A program made the position numbers and the translations under genes. A stretch of 64,000 nucleotides of DNA from assembly GCA_027943245.1 (NCBI GenBank), contig JANDJZ010000230.1, forward strand, positions 1 to 64,000, written 5' to 3'. Shown piece by piece: positions 1-9,937 of the stretch. Under the pieces are notes generated by a model. The model made no database searches. It saw nothing but the letters and a program-made list of their open reading frames with translations, and was not told the origin of the DNA. Origin of the DNA: Acanthamoeba sp. SK_2022b (taxonomy: Eukaryota; Discosea; Longamoebia; Acanthamoebidae). Numbering within the stretch: the stretch's first letter is position 1; each line of letters begins with the position of its first letter.

Positions 1-1496
1 CGTCTGCTCGACCCTGCCCACGTCGGTTGTGTTGCTGTAGAAGCGCAGGTCGTCGATCTGCGGCGAGTGGGCGACGAGGTCGGCGACCAGCTCCAGCAGG
101 TTGTCGAGCGAGGAGGGGAGGGGGCAGACGAGCAGCTGTGGACACCTGCTCCACAGCTCATCGACGCTCTTCTCGCGCGTCACCGACGACAACGGCTGCC
201 ATTGTGGATCCCCGAGGGTGGCCTTGCCTACGTTCGGGTGGCTGCCGTGGTAGAACCGGCCCAGCACGGCGAGGCGGCGCAGCAGGCCCAACTGCTGCAG
301 CTTCGGCAGCATGCTCATCGGGGGCGAGTCCATGTAGAGCTCGGTGAGCCGGGGCAGCGGCGCCGGGACCGGCGCTCCTCCCAGGGAGACCTCGCGGCCG
401 CTCGAGAGCCATTCGCTGGCGAGCCGCTGCAGGAATCGCTCCGAGCGGTGCAGGGTCTCCCTGTCCCAGCCGCACAGGTTGAGCGACTGAAGGCGGCCAA
501 TCACCCTGCGTTAGTTAGCCCAACACGTCTCTCGTGATTGGGCCAAGGGAGGTTGATGGACACGTGCCTCCAGCTGTGGACAGCACCCGACGAGCAAGGG
601 GAAGAGCTCACAATCGCCCAGGAGCCAGTTGCCAGCCAGGTCGAGCTTCCTGCCAATGTCCCCGGGCCACTCCAGAAATCAAACGACCCAATGAAGGACA
701 GGCGGCAGTGTGGCCATACCTGAGGTTGGGAAAGGCTCGCAGGGCCCACAGCCCGCGGGCGGTGATGCCCAGGCATTGCGAGAGGTTGAGCTCCTGCAGC
801 TGTGCTGCCGCCGGGCTCTCGCCCAACAGCTCCAAAAACTCGTCGTCCACCCTTCACGCGCGTGCGTGCGTGCGTGCGTGAGCTTCATGGCGACGAGGGT
901 GCACAAGCGAGCCCCAGGCGGTCAAACGGGAAGCAGGGCCCGCCTCAGAGGCAAGAGTTTAGCGGGCAGTCGTACCTCGTGTTGGAGGCGTCGACAGAGG
1001 CCACGTGACACCACATGCGCGCCGTCCGGTCCAGCACCTTTTTGCACACGTGCCGACACTCACTGGAGAACGGCAGTCACGGAGCAGCTGCAGCGCCACA
1101 GCAGAGAGTGCAGCACGCGTGAAGCCAGCGTGGAGAGGCGTACACGAGCGGCAGGTGGAAGGGCGAGGCTGCGTCAAAGTGTGACGACAGGCGGGCCACC
1201 AGCTCGAGCGTGCGGTCGTCGACGAGGGACCAACGCCACATGGACTCGACCACGCGTGCGCACACGTCTCCGCCCAGCATGCCCACCCTGTCGCGCCCGC
1301 TTCCGAGTGAGCAGCTGCTGCTGGCGCCTGTGCCCCCCCCCTCTCTATATATCGGGAGAGGGTACCTGGTCTGTGCACGGTCGCTGTTGAGGAAAGCCAC
1401 GACGCTGGCATCGAACAGAGTGCCCCACAGCGCGATCATTCTGCACTGCTCGCTGCCCTGCAGCGTCACAGTCGTCGTCGTGTGCCCTTCTTTCAT
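1..1496 (-). CDS. F-box-like/leucine-rich-repeat protein, copy A (3' end outside the window)
   Basis: The start at 1496 gives MKEGHTTTTVTLQGSEQ, matching the starts of copies B (15094) and C (27095). A short F-box-like region follows (MLGGDVCARVVESMWRW), then an AMN1-like LRR segment (LNLSQCLGITARGLWAL) and leucine-rich repeats running off the window start. Several introns are needed. Compared with copy C, about 0.9 kb of the LRR region is missing: the reading runs from a VLGRFYHGSHPN segment into SVDELWSRCPQLLVCPL and then the NLLELVADLVAHSPQI repeat, without a stop across the join (checked at about 100-300). F-box/LRR proteins usually act as substrate receptors of SCF ubiquitin ligases; here that is inference. 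The deletion keeps the frame, so this may still be a gene, but a decaying paralogue is equally possible. Confidence 0.6.
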
Positions 1497-1713
1497 CTCT
1501 CTACTTGAATTTTATGTCTTGTGCCCACCACCGAGCGGTTGTAGGACCCAGGGTGCCTTCACTGGTAACTTGACATGCACTGACATGCATACCTTGATGT
1601 GACAACATATTTTGATAATTACAGAATCCCAAACTGTCTACAAGGAATGTGTTATGTGCACCAGCATGATGGTGCAGTAATTATGGTGATCAGGCTTTGA
1701 CCAATAGGAACCT

Positions 1714-1981
1714 GCACTTCACGTGAACGGCTATGACGCCGGTATCACCTCCATATCTCGTGTGCCTCTGCCTGGTTATTTCGTGGTCTAGTAGGCTCTT
1801 TCAAACGCGGGTGCCAGAGGAAGGTCCTGCAACAGGCATCTCCGGAATGTCCTCCAGGACAGCGCCTCGCGCACACAGGGGGAGCAAAGAAGAATGCCGC
1901 CAGCCACCCGTGGTTTTTATGGTCTGCCGACCAGAGGACATTCCAGAAATGCCTCGTTACTAAGGCTACCACGTGAAGTGC
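1714..1981. repeat. Foldback (inverted-repeat) element
   Basis: A perfect 12-bp inverted pair, GCACTTCACGTG at 1714-1725 and its complement at 1970-1981, encloses a second imperfect pair of about 24 bp: 1834-1858 (AGGCATCTCCGGAATGTCC...) and 1931-1954. It could be a small non-autonomous element. No target duplication was recognised. The rest of 1497-2206 holds no gene I can support. Confidence 0.4.
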
Positions 1982-2211
1982 TTCCATCGCTGCGGAAATA
2001 TACACGGTCAGACGCTGGCTGGTTGCGGAAACACCGGATGTTGGTTGCGACACTTTGAGGGCGGTTATCTCAGATCAGAGTTTTCACATAGGGGTGGAGT
2101 CCAATTGGAGGGATAAGTGTTGGCTGAGAGTGGAGCAAAAGTAGTATGTCTTAACGTTGGGCGGCGACCCACAACAGACGTAGTTTTCAGACGTAGTTTA
2201 GAGGGCGAAAT

Positions 2212-2380
2212 TGTTGGATACTCATAATCTCGAGTATTTCCAACCACCATTCTCCTCACTCAGATATTTGTTTGCTAAACTCCTCAAATATATTCTTTCC
2301 TCTTTTTCTCTCATCTTCACTCACACACTCACAGCTTCTCAGCCTCATCATCTCTCTCTCTTCTTTTTCACCTTCCAACA
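2212..2380 (+). repeat. 5' LTR of Copia element 1
   Basis: TG...CA termini with inverted TGTTGGA/TCCAACA ends. It aligns over its full length with 4295-4463, differing at about eight bases. Four of the differing sites are explained by an ancestral CpG. Confidence 0.93.
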
Positions 2381-2393
2381 GGTTATGGGCCCA
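2381..2393 (+). other. Primer-binding site, half-tRNA initiator-Met type
   Basis: GGTTATGGGCCCA directly follows the LTR. The same sequence is known as the copia PBS, which pairs with an internal (half) initiator methionine tRNA rather than the tRNA 3' end. The identical string follows the 5' LTR of element 2 (7649) and a near-identical one follows the orphan LTR (10099). Confidence 0.85.
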
Positions 2394-2469
2394 CACTACC
2401 TCTAGCACACCATGAACAAACCCAACACCATCACCCTGCAAATTGTTCCCCTTCACAACCAATCTTCAT

Positions 2470-3258
2470 TCACCAGGTGGAGCTGAACTGTACGTCTCAC
2501 CCTCCATGAACAAGGAAACATCAAATACATCACAAACAACTACACAGTCGTCGTCAACGCCATTGACAAGTACAACATTGAAACCACCTTGGACCTCTTT
2601 GAAAATCTCAGCATCAAACCTGGTAACATCTCCATCATCCTCACATCCAACTCAATCTTGGGGGAAAAATCCTCTACCACCTCCTCTTCTTCAAAAGCAA
2701 AGTCCAGTACGCGCATCCCAATCTTCCACCATGCTGCAAGCCTCAAGACCGCCCAAAAAACCTGCAAGGGGCGCAGAAAGACTTTTGTCTTTATCTGCAG
2801 CACCATCACGCTGGAGCTACTAGAAGATATCTCCAGCATGAGCGATGGCTGTCCACTTGCTCTCTGGGTTGCAATCAACAACCAATATGGCAACAACAAC
2901 ATCGCTCTCCAGACCGCCAGACAGTAAGCCCAATGTCTACTTGTGTTGCTCAGGCAACACAGTACGCTCAATCTGGGCGTGCATTCAGGCGCTTGTCAAC
3001 GTGCTGGCCACCAACACCAGAGGACACAAGATCTCCAAGCGCAGTCACCTTGTCATCCTTGCTACTGCACTGCAAGGCATAAGCCCATATTTTGATGCCC
3101 AGTTCAACGCACTTGCTGATGACACACCAGCTGAGACCGTTCTATGTGCTCTCAATTGCATTGAAGCCTCCCTCTCAGCTGCTCCCAACCCTGACACACC
3201 TTGGGCAGCAAACAGGTGGAAAGGGCCACCGCCGCCAGCGCCAACAACCACTCTGCAG
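2470..3258 (+). pseudogene. Degenerate Copia gag of element 1
   Basis: Gag-like pieces are spread over several frames: a LWVAINNQYGNNNI segment near 2850-2910, and a 2950-3190 segment containing ILATALQGISPYFDAQF followed by ALNCIEAS. Frameshifts and stops separate them. The reading then passes straight into reverse-transcriptase sequence, marking the internal deletion. Confidence 0.6.
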
Positions 3259-3261
3259 TGA

Positions 3262-4270
3262 GTGAGGGTGACCAGAATGCATACAACCCTGAGCTACACA
3301 CCATCTTTGTCTACTCAGACGCCACCAACATGCCTTGTGTCATCCTGTCCATATATGTGGACAACCTTGGACTTCCCAGCGACATTGAAATTGTCAAGGA
3401 GCAGCTGCAGAAATGGTTCTCAGTAACTACCATTCTTGGCATTGACGTGAATTATGACACTGAGGCAGGACAACTTGACATCTCTCAGAAGATCATTGAC
3501 CTCACCCATGAGTTCAACATTGTCCACTGCAAGCCCCTCAGATGCCCACTTCCAGCAGGTACACATCTGCACATGATTGAATGCACATCGCCAATGCACA
3601 TGTCCCTCAAGTTCCACCATCTTGTGGGGCACTACTATACATTGCGCTAGCAACTCGCCCTGACATCCTTCATGTGGTTGTCTATCTCTGTCGGTTCATC
3701 TGCGCTTTCAATCAAACCCACTTCAATGCCACAGGTGCTGCAATACCTATATGGCATGTGCACACAATCTGTACACTACATGTGACAGAGCAACTAACCC
3801 AGCTGGTCATCCACTGTGACACCAGCTACAGCACCAACCCACTTATGATGAAATCCTACTTGGGTAACATCATGTGGGCTGGCGGTCCAATTGCATGGTG
3901 GTCACAGCTACAGAAGACCATAGCACTCTCCACAGTGGAGGCCAAACTGGCCACAGTCACCAACACAACTCATCAAGTGCTATACCTGCAACGACTACTA
4001 CCAGCACTTGACTTCAATCTACAACAGCTGACTCAGATCTTCAACAACAATCAGTCAGCCATCACTATTGTGCACAAACCAGTCTTCATGTGGCCAAAAC
4101 GACTTAAACACATCACTATTCAACATGCCTTCATCTACAACCACATCCTGCAAGAAGATATCTCCATCAACTACATCCCAAGTAACAAAAATCTGGCAGA
4201 CTTCCTCACAAAACACATACTGACACCCAAGCTCAAGCACAACAAACAGGCACTCAACCTCTTGGTTTGA
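3262..4270 (+). pseudogene. Copia reverse transcriptase (C-terminal part) and RNase H
   Basis: The catalytic box reads SIYVDNL (YVDD changed to YVDN). It is followed by the typical KEQLQKWFSV...LGIDVNY, DISQKIIDL and CKPLRCPLPAG segments. A frameshift near 3.6 kb moves into the frame holding GALLYIALATRPDI (end of the RT domain) and RNase H (HCDTSYSTN, IAWWSQLQKTIALSTVEAK, NNNQSAI, NLADFLTKH). It ends just before the polypurine tract. The altered active site and frameshift make activity unlikely. Confidence 0.85.
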
Positions 4271-4294
4271 ATTACTCTCAATTCTGGGGGGGAA

Positions 4295-4463
4295 TGTTGG
4301 ATACTCATAATCTCAAGTATTTCCAACCACCATTCTCCTCACTCAGATATTTGTTTGCTAAACTCCTCAAATATATTCTTTCCTCTTTTTCTCTCATCTT
4401 TGCTCACACACTCATGGCTTCTCAGCCTCATTGTCACTCTCTCTTCTTTTTCACCTTCCAACA
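4295..4463 (+). repeat. 3' LTR of Copia element 1
   Basis: 169 bp, about 95% identical by eye to 2212-2380. It is preceded by the polypurine tract and followed by the target duplication GAAAT. Confidence 0.93.
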
Positions 4464-4719
4464 GAAATCTACTACTCCTAGTCAGTGGAATTGGAAGAAA
4501 TTTGGGCTTCTAAAAGGCAGGTTATGGTGATGAGGGGATTTCATGAGTGGTGGCAGTTAGTTAAAAAAGGGGGATGTTTTTATTCCATTGTATCAAAAGT
4601 GTACATTGTCAAAAGAGTAATTTTTACATTTTTCTGAACACTCTGTGAAAAGTGTAAAAATGGAATCTCAGCACCATGTTAAGGGAGCAAATGTTTCAGA
4701 TGTTATACTTTAGTAAGGT

Positions 4720-5100
4720 TTTTTGAATAAAAGAATTACTATAGCATAAGAAACAAAATTGATAAACACCAGTTTATTGTAAGTTACTACAGAGCTGAAG
4801 ACAGAACCAATGGCAAATGTCCTTACAGGGACCAGAGTGTTTTCTTCAGCAGGCAGCACTGGGCGGTGTGAGCTTCTTGATAGGCCTCCATGTAGGCATG
4901 AAGCTGTTCCTCCACATTGTTCCAGTAGTTGGTCAAAATCATTCAGAAGTCCTCTGCAAGAAAGGTTGAGGAGAGTGTCAGAATCAAAATGCATTTGTAA
5001 AAAAGAGTAATGGTACATACTTTTGCTTTTGGAAGCCACTTCAGGTAGTGGGCAAGAAGGCACTTCATCTGCTCTCCAGTTAGAATTTGAAAGCTACTGG
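4720..5100 (-). pseudogene. Relic of an unnamed repeated gene (second copy near 22.9-23.3 kb)
   Basis: On the minus strand an ILTGEQMKCLLAHYLKW segment (about 5090-5030) is followed, after an intron-like gap, by sequence around FDQLLEQ. Another frame there reads NNVEEQLHAYMEAYQEAH. The plus-strand copy at 22980-23250 has ILTREQMKRLLAHYLKW with the same downstream piece. Both are broken. I do not recognise the family; a transposon-borne gene is possible. The surrounding 4470-4720 shows no coding signal. Confidence 0.4.
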
Positions 5101-5109
5101 AATTGAGAT

Positions 5110-5530
5110 ATAAACTATATGTTGGTGTTGTCTACGCAACAGGAGGCACAGGCGGCCTTATCCTGCTTCTTGTGCTGTTTGGGGCAGTGAAGTCCCTTCA
5201 GCCAGCAAAACCAGCAGAAGAGGGAGTTGTCGCTCTGGAATGGCTTGGAGCCTGTATCCTTCAGCCTTGTTGCTGTGTGAGTGTTGACGCTGACTGGAAC
5301 GTGGCTGGCGGTCTTAGAGGGCCTTGTCGGCAGCTGGAAGGAGGCCTTGGTCCTCAAGAGAAATTTCAAGCTTATCCTAATCACTGTCACGTGGGCATTG
5401 AGGTAGGTGAGCGCATTGTTGAGCTCCCAATTATTGGGAAAGCAACGTTGGTGCACTTGTCAAGCTCAGCAAAGTAGGTGGCAACACTCTGGCCAGGCTT
5501 CATTACTGTAGAGGTTGTTGATGCTGTCAA
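5110..5530 (-). pseudogene. Possible retroelement gag relic with zinc-knuckle-like motif
   Basis: Minus-strand reading gives TVMKPGQSVATYFAELDKC, like the gag pattern Q...SVAEYF, and after a frameshift CWFCWLKGLHCPK, resembling a degenerate CCHC knuckle (C-x2-C-x5-H-C). No LTRs were found around it. Assignment to gag is inference from these two motifs only. Confidence 0.35.
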
Positions 5531-5619
5531 CTCTGGGAGTCAGTCTTGCACACTGTCCAGAAGTATTGTGTCATGACTGCTGTGGGCTCACTGGATGCTG
5601 GGCCTGTCCAACAAAACCA

Positions 5620-5770
5620 TTGTGTATGTGGTGCTCATGCACCTCCTTTACCATCAAATGCTTGCTATCTGGTAATGTATGAAATGGGATGGTCTTCTTG
5701 GCATTTCTCCCTGCTATACCATTACATACGCATTCATCATGCTCATGCACCTCCCACCTCTCATGTGTTC
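5620..5770 (-). repeat. Single unit of the 22-kb tandem-repeat family, inverted
   Basis: The reverse complement contains GGTGCATGAGCA, GAGAAATGCCAAGAAGACC and AGCAAGCATTTGATGGTAAAG. The same blocks in the same order make up the tandem units at 22030-22400. No coding meaning is evident. Confidence 0.6.
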
Positions 5771-5934
5771 ATTACTCTCAGCATGACTGCCCATCTTTGG
5801 GGAGTATGCCAGGAGTGGTGCTAGCTTATGTGTAACATGATGAGGCAACAAAATAAGGTGTGCTGGACAGATGTCCAGCAGCCTCTTTGAAGAGTACCTA
5901 CCATAACCAGTCAAGCGTGTGAGATGGAGGACCT

Positions 5935-6020
5935 GTATCATTGCCAGTCACACCAGTGGCCAACGCCTTTAGTAGATGCTGCTTTTGCTCAACTCACAGC
6001 CATTTCAAGGTGCAATATAT
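5935..6020 (+). repeat. Dispersed repeat shared with 26785-26860
   Basis: CATTGCCAGTCA, GTGGCCAACGCCTTTAGTAG and TGCTGCTTTTGCTCAACTCA recur almost unchanged in the same orientation at about 26785-26860. Both copies stand near F-box/LRR family sequence, so they may have moved as part of the same duplicated block. Confidence 0.6.
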
Positions 6021-6229
6021 TATCCCTCTCTGAATCTGAACTTTATCTTCATTTTTCTTTATACACATTTTACCGTCAATTTTCATCAGGACCACACATT
6101 GTTTTGGCCAAGGTGGATCTTGTAACTATACTTACCAGATCAGTTGGGCTTGATGAATAGCATGATAGAAGCATAATGGAATTTGATTCCACAAGGATAA
6201 ATGACAAAGTGACTGATCAGTGCAACAAG

Positions 6230-6375
6230 ATAGCTCCAGAAGCTGACCCTGGCCATGAGCAGGTAGCATCCAGGCCAACAAGTTCATAGCATGCTTGGGC
6301 ATTGCGCGCCTGGCCAAGTGCCCTGCCCTGACCCACGTCATGGCTGACAGCAAGCACATGGATGTGGCCACCACC
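6230..6375 (+). pseudogene. Decayed 3'-end fragment of the F-box/LRR family
   Basis: The sequence matches the last coding stretch of copy C (about 29985-30150). The clearest part reads LGIARLAKCPALTHVMADS then KHMDVATT, against LGIARLAECPALTHVVADG and KHMDVATA in C. Most differences are C-to-T or G-to-A at former CpG sites. There is no promoter, start or upstream exon. Stretches 6020-6230 and 6380-6730 contain nothing I recognise. Confidence 0.7.
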
Positions 6376-6730
6376 ACAAGCCATTACAGTCTCAGTCCAC
6401 AATCCACAATCACCATTAGCCATTTTGTTTTCAGAATGTACATTCAGTCAGGTCACAACCGGCACATCACCAAAGTTTTCTACTCCTCCACCCTATTAAC
6501 CGGCGCCTCCTAGTCCTGAGCTTCTTACCATCACCCAGAACCCAGAGACAGCTAAATGACACAACATGCCTGGAATTTTGAACTTGCCATGCCTGCAGGG
6601 ACCACCTGTAAGGTCTAACACGACATGCCTGTTTGCCTTGATGGTATGCTCCCCACCATTTTTGTCCCATTGGGCCTCTCTATGATTCTTATGAGCCAAG
6701 CACTTAACGACTCAAGAAAATGATACACTG

Positions 6731-6855
6731 CCCTTCTTGAAATGTCTACAATTTTCAACAGTCAAATCAGCAGTCAAGGACACCATCACAGACAGGTGCT
6801 ACCTACAGAAAAAGAGTCACTATCTTATTTTCCTGAACACTCAGTTAAAAATACA
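6731..6855 (+). repeat. Dispersed repeat shared with 24633-24765
   Basis: The blocks AATGTCTACAATTTTCAACA, GTCAAATCAGCAGTCA, CTACAGAAAAAGAGTCA and TTTCCTGAACACTCAGTT recur in the same order and orientation at 24633-24765. Shorter echoes of the last block occur near 4633 and 21210. Region 6860-7490 shows no further gene. Confidence 0.6.
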
Positions 6856-7493
6856 TTGAGGGACCAGCCTTCAATAAAACAATTGTTTTACTCAATATCA
6901 AGATTCCACCGCCATGGTCAAATTGAAACATAAGCCCCAGTACTGCTCTCTGACTGCTGCATCACTCTGCCCAGTACTGCTGCCATGTAGAGGGGCTGCA
7001 ATCAGGACCTGCACTGCCCAGCCCATGGTGGGTGATGCCCAGAGCTCCAACAGGCCACTCACATCCACCAAACGTTCCAAGCAGCTCAGACTTGTGTTTT
7101 ACCTTTAATTTGCTCAGAGAGAAATTAGAGAATTCCCAAGTTGTTGCAGCTGTCTGGATGGTTGGGCCAGTCTGTGAGCTCATCGAGCTGGTACATCTCC
7201 TCTCTCTGCCACTATATAACCTCTCACTTCAATCATTCCATTGACCAGCAGCAACCAACATTGGTGGCACTGTTAACTCCCTTTCTTTTTCAGGATGACC
7301 AGCTTGCCCGCCCAGACCTAACCTACCCTGCACTGTCCAGCCAGACATGGGTGGTAGAGAGGTGTGTGCATGTGTTCAATCACCACAATGACGAAATGCA
7401 CGATGCAGATGCTTTGTTGCTGTGGCCAGGGGGCAACCAATGGCTCATTCTGTGCATAGTGCTGGACAGATGTCTGCCAACAGCAGGCCAATG

Positions 7494-7648
7494 TGTTGGA
7501 TTACAGTTGCGCCACTGCTCTCTAGGTTTTTGATATGGCCATATCAAATACCTCAAACTCCTCTTTTCCTTATTTCTCATTGCGTCCTCTCGCTCATGTA
7601 CTGTCCTCAGTGCGCTCAATAAACACTTCTTTCTCTTCTTGTCCAACT
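7494..7648 (+). repeat. 5' LTR of Copia element 2
   Basis: Aligns end to end with 8704-8858. It holds the palindromic TGATATGGCCATATCA and an AATAAA signal (7618-7623), a plausible polyadenylation signal. Confidence 0.9.
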
Positions 7649-7661
7649 GGTTATGGGCCCA
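7649..7661 (+). other. Primer-binding site of Copia element 2
   Basis: GGTTATGGGCCCA, identical to the site at 2381-2393 although the LTRs of the two elements differ strongly. This points to conserved half-tRNA priming. Confidence 0.85.
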
Positions 7662-7698
7662 CCTGCCTACTCACATTAATCTAGATTAATATAACAAC

Positions 7699-8268
7699 AT
7701 GTTGCTCAAGGACACAACTGTCTATGACAAGCTTAAGGTGGACAACTGGGAAGAGTGGGAGCAGAACACTCTCAATCTTCTTGATATGAAACACCTAGTA
7801 CAACTCCACACAGAGCACAATCACAAGCTACATCAAGTCTTGCAGCGTCATCAACACCCAGGCTGTCAACCACATCTGTGCCATTCTTCTTGACCATGAG
7901 GTCGTCTTGGACACTGCCAACTCTTCTGCCCTTCTGACCAACTCTTGAGGCCAATGCAGTCACTACCAACACAACCACTCTTCTTCCTCTCACTCTCCCA
8001 AGCCGCAGCCGCAGCCTCAGCACAGCAGCATGCTGCAGCCCAGCATGCAGCAACCCTCTACACCTATGCGCAACATGGATGAATACTGCATGTTCCATCA
8101 GGCGCTGGGCCACACAATCCATAACTGCAATGCTGCTAAGGCTCAGAAGGCCCATGACACAGCTGCTGGCAACAAGAGCAGAGACACAGGGAAGTGTAAC
8201 AAGAAGCAACGCCCTCAGAGGAACAATGAGGCTCACCTTGCCACAACCTCTGTGCCAGCTCCTACTCC
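7699..8268 (+). pseudogene. Copia gag of element 2, broken
   Basis: It starts MLLKDTTVYDKLKVDNWEEW, the usual Copia gag opening (KL.g.NW..W). Stops and frameshifts follow, then a knuckle-like segment YCMFHQALGHTIHNC followed by basic residues. The same segment (YCTYHKAPGHTLANC) is found in element 3. Confidence 0.75.
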
Positions 8269-8620
8269 TTGCACAGCACATTCAGTCTCAACACAAGTGG
8301 CCACTCTGTCATCCTCTCTGTCTACATTGATGACCTGATCCTCATTGGTCACCTCAACAACATTGAACTGCTCAAGAAGAAGCTCTATGAGCGTTTCAAG
8401 CTCAAGGACCTTGGCTGTGTGACCAGAATCCTCAGCATCACCATCAACTATGAACCTGCCTCCAGCATCATTGACCAGTACCAACCTGACCAGATCGCAG
8501 AACTTGCTGAAGAATTCGGTCTCTCAGACTGCAAGCCACTTTCTACACCTCTTCCAGCTGGCTGCAACCTTGACATCATTGAGACAACTCCTCCCAGTGT
8601 CAAGCTGCCTTACTGCCATT
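8269..8620 (+). pseudogene. Copia reverse transcriptase palm fragment
   Basis: VILSVYIDDLILIG carries an intact YIDD box. It is followed by ERFKLKDLGCVTRIL, AEEFGLSDCKPLSTPLPAG and a short tail ending before the polypurine tract. Sequence upstream of the palm motif is gag, so the N-terminal part of RT was lost in the same deletion as integrase. Confidence 0.85.
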
Positions 8621-8703
8621 CCTGCCACCAAGATTTGCAGCAACAAGCTCAAGCTCAACATGGTCATTTGCAACTGAAACACGCTGTCTTGACTGCAGGG
8701 GTG

Positions 8704-8858
8704 TGTTGGATTACAGTCGTGCCACCCCTCTCTAGGTTTTTGATATGGCCATATCAAATACCTCAAACTCCTCTTTTCCTTATTTTTCATTGTGTCCTCT
8801 CACTCATGTACCATCCTCTGTGCACTCAATAAACACTTCTTTCTCTTCTTGTCCAACT
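8704..8858 (+). repeat. 3' LTR of Copia element 2
   Basis: 155 bp. It differs from 7494-7648 at about a dozen bases, mostly as CG/TG/CA alternatives. Region 8859-9100 downstream shows no gene. Confidence 0.9.
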
Positions 8859-9345
8859 GAATTACACCCGCTTGGGCAAAGCAGTAGGCCACTTCACAGA
8901 CAGCTGCACAAACTGTTCCTCTTGTTGTGGAGTAGAGGGTGGGCTGAACAGCAGCATTCTTGACCTCTTCTTCCATCCCATTGTGGGTCAGGCTGCAGGC
9001 AAAGAAGATTGTCACATTCTCTTGTGGGCTTCCTCCTTCTGTTTCTTCACTTGGTTGGTGGCTGTTTTCTTCTCTTCCATGCAGTGTTTCTACCAATGGC
9101 AACTTACTTCAAATCCAAGCACCTGGTATTTCAACTGGAGGGCACCGACATTTCAAGGGCACACTGACTAATGTCAAGTGATCAAGAAGTCCTAGGAGGA
9201 GCGCGAGGAGGAGGTGCTGTGTGAGACATAAGGAACCTCACTGGGTCTGACACAAGCAACAGCACGCACAGTAATCTGTATCTTTGCTGAACGCAACACT
9301 TCACTCTATTTTATTTATTCAATAAGTTCTTGGAGAGAGAGAGAG

Positions 9346-9925
9346 ATGGAAGAAGGGCACACGGCGACAGTGGCACTGCAGGGCAGCGAGCAGCGCAGAA
9401 TGATTGTGCTGTGGAGCACTTTGTTTGATGCCAGCGTCATGGCTTTCCTCACCAGTAACCGTGCACAGAGCAGGTGCCCTCTCCCGTTATAGAGAGAGGG
9501 GCGGCGGCACAGGCGCCAGCAGCTGCTCACTTGGAAGCAGGCGGGACAGGGTGGGCATGCTGGGCGGAGACATGTGCACACAGGTGGTAAAGTCCATGTG
9601 GCGTTGGGTCCTCATCGACGACTGCACGCTCAAGCTGGTGGCCCGCGTGTTGTGCCACTTTGAAGCAGCCTCGCCCTGCCGCCTGCCACTTGGGTATGCC
9701 TCTCAACGCTGGCCTCACACGTGCTGCACCCTCTGCTGTTGCGCTGCAGCTCCTCCGTGACTGCTGTTCTCCAGTTACTGCCTGCACGTGTCCAAAATGG
9801 TGCTGGACTGGACGAACACAAGGTACAACTGCCCGCTAAACTCTTGGAGGTGGGCCCTGCCGCCTGTTTTGCTGCCTGGGGCTTGCTTGTGCACCCTCGT
9901 TGCCCTGAAGCTCACACATGCACAC
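9346..9925 (+). pseudogene. F-box/LRR family fragment D (5' end only)
   Basis: A start at 9346 gives MEEGHTATVALQGSEQRR, close to the first exon of copy C. The F-box-like part follows (MLGGDMCTQVVKSMWRW). The sequence stops matching near 9925, before the LRR region, where an LTR-like sequence begins. Upstream, 9105-9300 also matches the flank of copy C (about 26930-27060), so a block of at least 0.7 kb was duplicated. No complete gene can be read. Confidence 0.75.
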
Positions 9926-9937
9926 GCACGCTTGTGT

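Larger units (their letters stand above)
2212..4463 (+). mobile_element. Ty1/Copia LTR retrotransposon 1, internally deleted
   Basis: The two LTRs are 169 bp each and begin TGTTGGATACTC and end CTTCCAACA. The element is flanked by a 5-bp target duplication GAAAT (2207-2211 and 4464-4468). A primer-binding site abuts the 5' LTR and a polypurine tract (GGGGGGGAA, 4286-4294) abuts the 3' LTR. The internal region is only about 1.9 kb and carries gag, the C-terminal half of reverse transcriptase and RNase H. Protease, integrase and the first part of reverse transcriptase are absent. Frames are broken, so it is a non-autonomous relic. The gag-RT-RNase H content and PBS type place it in Copia. Confidence 0.92.
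7494..8858 (+). mobile_element. Ty1/Copia LTR retrotransposon 2, internally deleted
   Basis: Two 155-bp LTRs (TGTTGGATTACAG...TTGTCCAACT) enclose about 1.05 kb. The copia-type PBS GGTTATGGGCCCA follows the 5' LTR and a GCAGGGG tract precedes the 3' LTR. The inside holds gag joined to the palm region of reverse transcriptase. Protease, integrase, most of RT and RNase H are missing. I could not find a target-site duplication. Both LTRs end in CT rather than CA, as does the LTR of element 3, so this looks like a family trait rather than one mutation. Confidence 0.88.

Noticed and set aside
5103..5477. Plus-strand frame of 124 codons with a hydrophobic start
   Set aside because: The minus strand there has gag-like motifs, and the plus frame resembles nothing known.
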